Shown here in pieces: positions 63,248 through 64,000 of a stretch of 64,000 nt of DNA. The stretch covers positions 1-64,000 of the forward strand of contig NC_012669.1 of assembly GCF_000023105.1 (NCBI RefSeq), in the 5' to 3' direction. The stretch comes from Beutenbergia cavernae DSM 12333. Its GTDB lineage: Bacteria; Actinomycetota; Actinomycetes; Actinomycetales; Beutenbergiaceae. The notes under the pieces were generated by a model. That model did no database searches, was not told the origin of the DNA, and saw only the letters and a program-made list of their open reading frames with translations. Position 1 is the stretch's first letter. Every line of letters begins with the position of its first letter. Both the position numbers and the translations under genes were made by a program.

Positions 63248-64000
63248 ATGGCAGTGACGCTTCGTGAGGTGGCGCCCCCGTCCGTGCTGAAGGCGCCGCG
63301 GAAGCGCGGGCGCCTGTCGCGACACATCGGCAGGTACTGGCAGCTGTGGGCGATGGTGGCTCCGGCGATCGCGTTCATCGCTGTGTTCATGTACGTGCCG
63401 ATGTACGGGATCCAGCTGGCGTTCCGGGAGTTCAACTTCGCCACCGGTATCACCGGCGGCGCGTGGGTGGGCTTCACGTACTTCATCCAGTTCTTCGAGA
63501 GCCCGCTGTTCTGGACGCTCATGCGGAACACGGTCGTCATCAGCGTCTCGACGCTCGTCGTCGGATTCGTGACGCCGATCGTGCTGGCCCTCATCGTGAA
63601 CCAGGTGATCGGGAGGCGCCGGAAGAAGTTCATGCAGACGGCGACGTACCTGCCGCACTTCATCTCCATCGTCGTCATCGTCGGCATGCTCCAGGTGTTC
63701 CTGTCGCCGTCGTCCGGGCTGATCACCCGTTTCCTCGAGGCGCTCGGGATCACCGGGGTGAACTTCCTCGGTGATACGACGGCGTTCGTCCCCGCCTACG
63801 TCATCTCGGAGGCGTGGCAGCACACCGGCTGGAACTCGATCATCTACCTCGCGGCGCTCGCCAGCGTCAGTCCCCAGCTGTACGAGGCGGCGAAGATCGA
63901 CGGCGCGAACCGGATGCAGATCATCCGCCACGTCGACTTCCCGGCGCTCGTGCCCACGATGATCGTCCTGCTGATCCTCAACATGGGCGGCGTGCTCGCC
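63248..64000 (+). CDS. Sugar ABC transporter permease, LplB type (runs off the window)
   Basis: The first 251 residues of a permease; no stop is reached at the window edge. The start MAVTLREVAPPSVLKAPRKR is basic and cytoplasmic, followed by membrane segments beginning LWAMVAPAIAFIAVFMYVPMYGIQLAF and the EAA loop LYEAAKIDGANRMQIIRHVDFPALVPT. The MYGIQLAFREFNF motif is typical of the LplB group. ATG 63248 is the likely start; a GTG 3 bases earlier is possible. It follows the LplA-type binding protein by 106 bases; a second permease is expected beyond the window. Confidence 0.92.
   Translation, partial: MAVTLREVAPPSVLKAPRKRGRLSRHIGRYWQLWAMVAPAIAFIAVFMYVPMYGIQLAFREFNFATGITGGAWVGFTYFIQFFESPLFWTLMRNTVVISVSTLVVGFVTPIVLALIVNQVIGRRRKKFMQTATYLPHFISIVVIVGMLQVFLSPSSGLITRFLEALGITGVNFLGDTTAFVPAYVISEAWQHTGWNSIIYLAALASVSPQLYEAAKIDGANRMQIIRHVDFPALVPTMIVLLILNMGGVLA

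Overview
The window is a high-GC actinobacterial chromosome segment that starts at the replication origin. The order dnaA - oriC - dnaN - gnd - recF - DUF721 - gyrB - gyrA - DUF3566 - tRNA-Ile - DLW-39 - tRNA-Ala, followed by ppiA, a rhomboid protease, crgA, a class E sortase, pabA and the pknB/pknA/pbpA/rodA/pstP/fhaB/fhaA cluster, is typical of Actinobacteria. The rich set of LacI regulators, sugar ABC importers and glycoside hydrolases fits a plant-polysaccharide-using member of the Micrococcales (Cellulomonas/Promicromonospora/Beutenbergia-like). The genus is an inference, not a demonstrated identity.

Layout. (1) 0.3-12.5 kb: replication initiation and topology genes, with oriC between dnaA and dnaN and an extra DnaA box before gyrB. 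(2) 12.6-15.3 kb: small accessory genes (YCII, VOC, cupin, a 68-aa protein) and a LacI regulator. (3) 15.4-19.1 kb: a sugar importer (binding protein and two permeases, no ATPase) with a double-operator promoter and strong terminators. (4) 19.1-33.8 kb: envelope, growth and division block, comprising a DUF5324-like membrane protein, ppiA, rhomboid, crgA, DUF881, sortase, pabA, and the divergently placed seven-gene Ser/Thr-kinase/peptidoglycan operon on the minus strand. An intergenic region at 21.9 kb carries a second cluster of DnaA boxes. (5) 34.2-36.0 kb: tRNA-Leu, an XRE/DUF2975 pair with its own inverted-repeat operator, and a second class E sortase that has a lipobox. (6) 36.1-46.5 kb: a probable beta-mannoside locus. 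A GH2 beta-mannosidase-like gene is translationally coupled to a LacI-type protein that lacks its DNA-binding domain; divergent from them is a complete family-5 (peptide-type) ABC importer with two ATPases, ending in a ROK regulator. (7) 46.6-54.7 kb: MocR regulator/aldo-keto reductase pair, nitroreductase, acetyltransferase, LD-carboxypeptidase, MFS exporter, secreted or uncharacterised proteins. (8) 54.9-64.0 kb: a galactoside/arabinoside locus with a GH27 alpha-galactosidase, two translationally coupled LacI regulators, a GH127 beta-L-arabinofuranosidase, and a sugar importer whose first permease runs off the end of the window.

Two themes recur. LacI-type operators of the form TGTGANCGTTCACA, or variants of it, sit in front of the sugar genes at 15.5, 56.3 and 59.4 kb. 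Many intergenic gaps hold long inverted repeats, several of them locally duplicated and each with its own sequence (13.97, 19.0, 24.9, 34.1, 49.1, 54.8, 56.4 and 59.2 kb). One 18-bp core is shared between the 34.1 and 56.4 kb copies. No prophage, insertion sequence, CRISPR array or rRNA was seen. All coordinates and motifs were read by eye; no database search or folding calculation was run.
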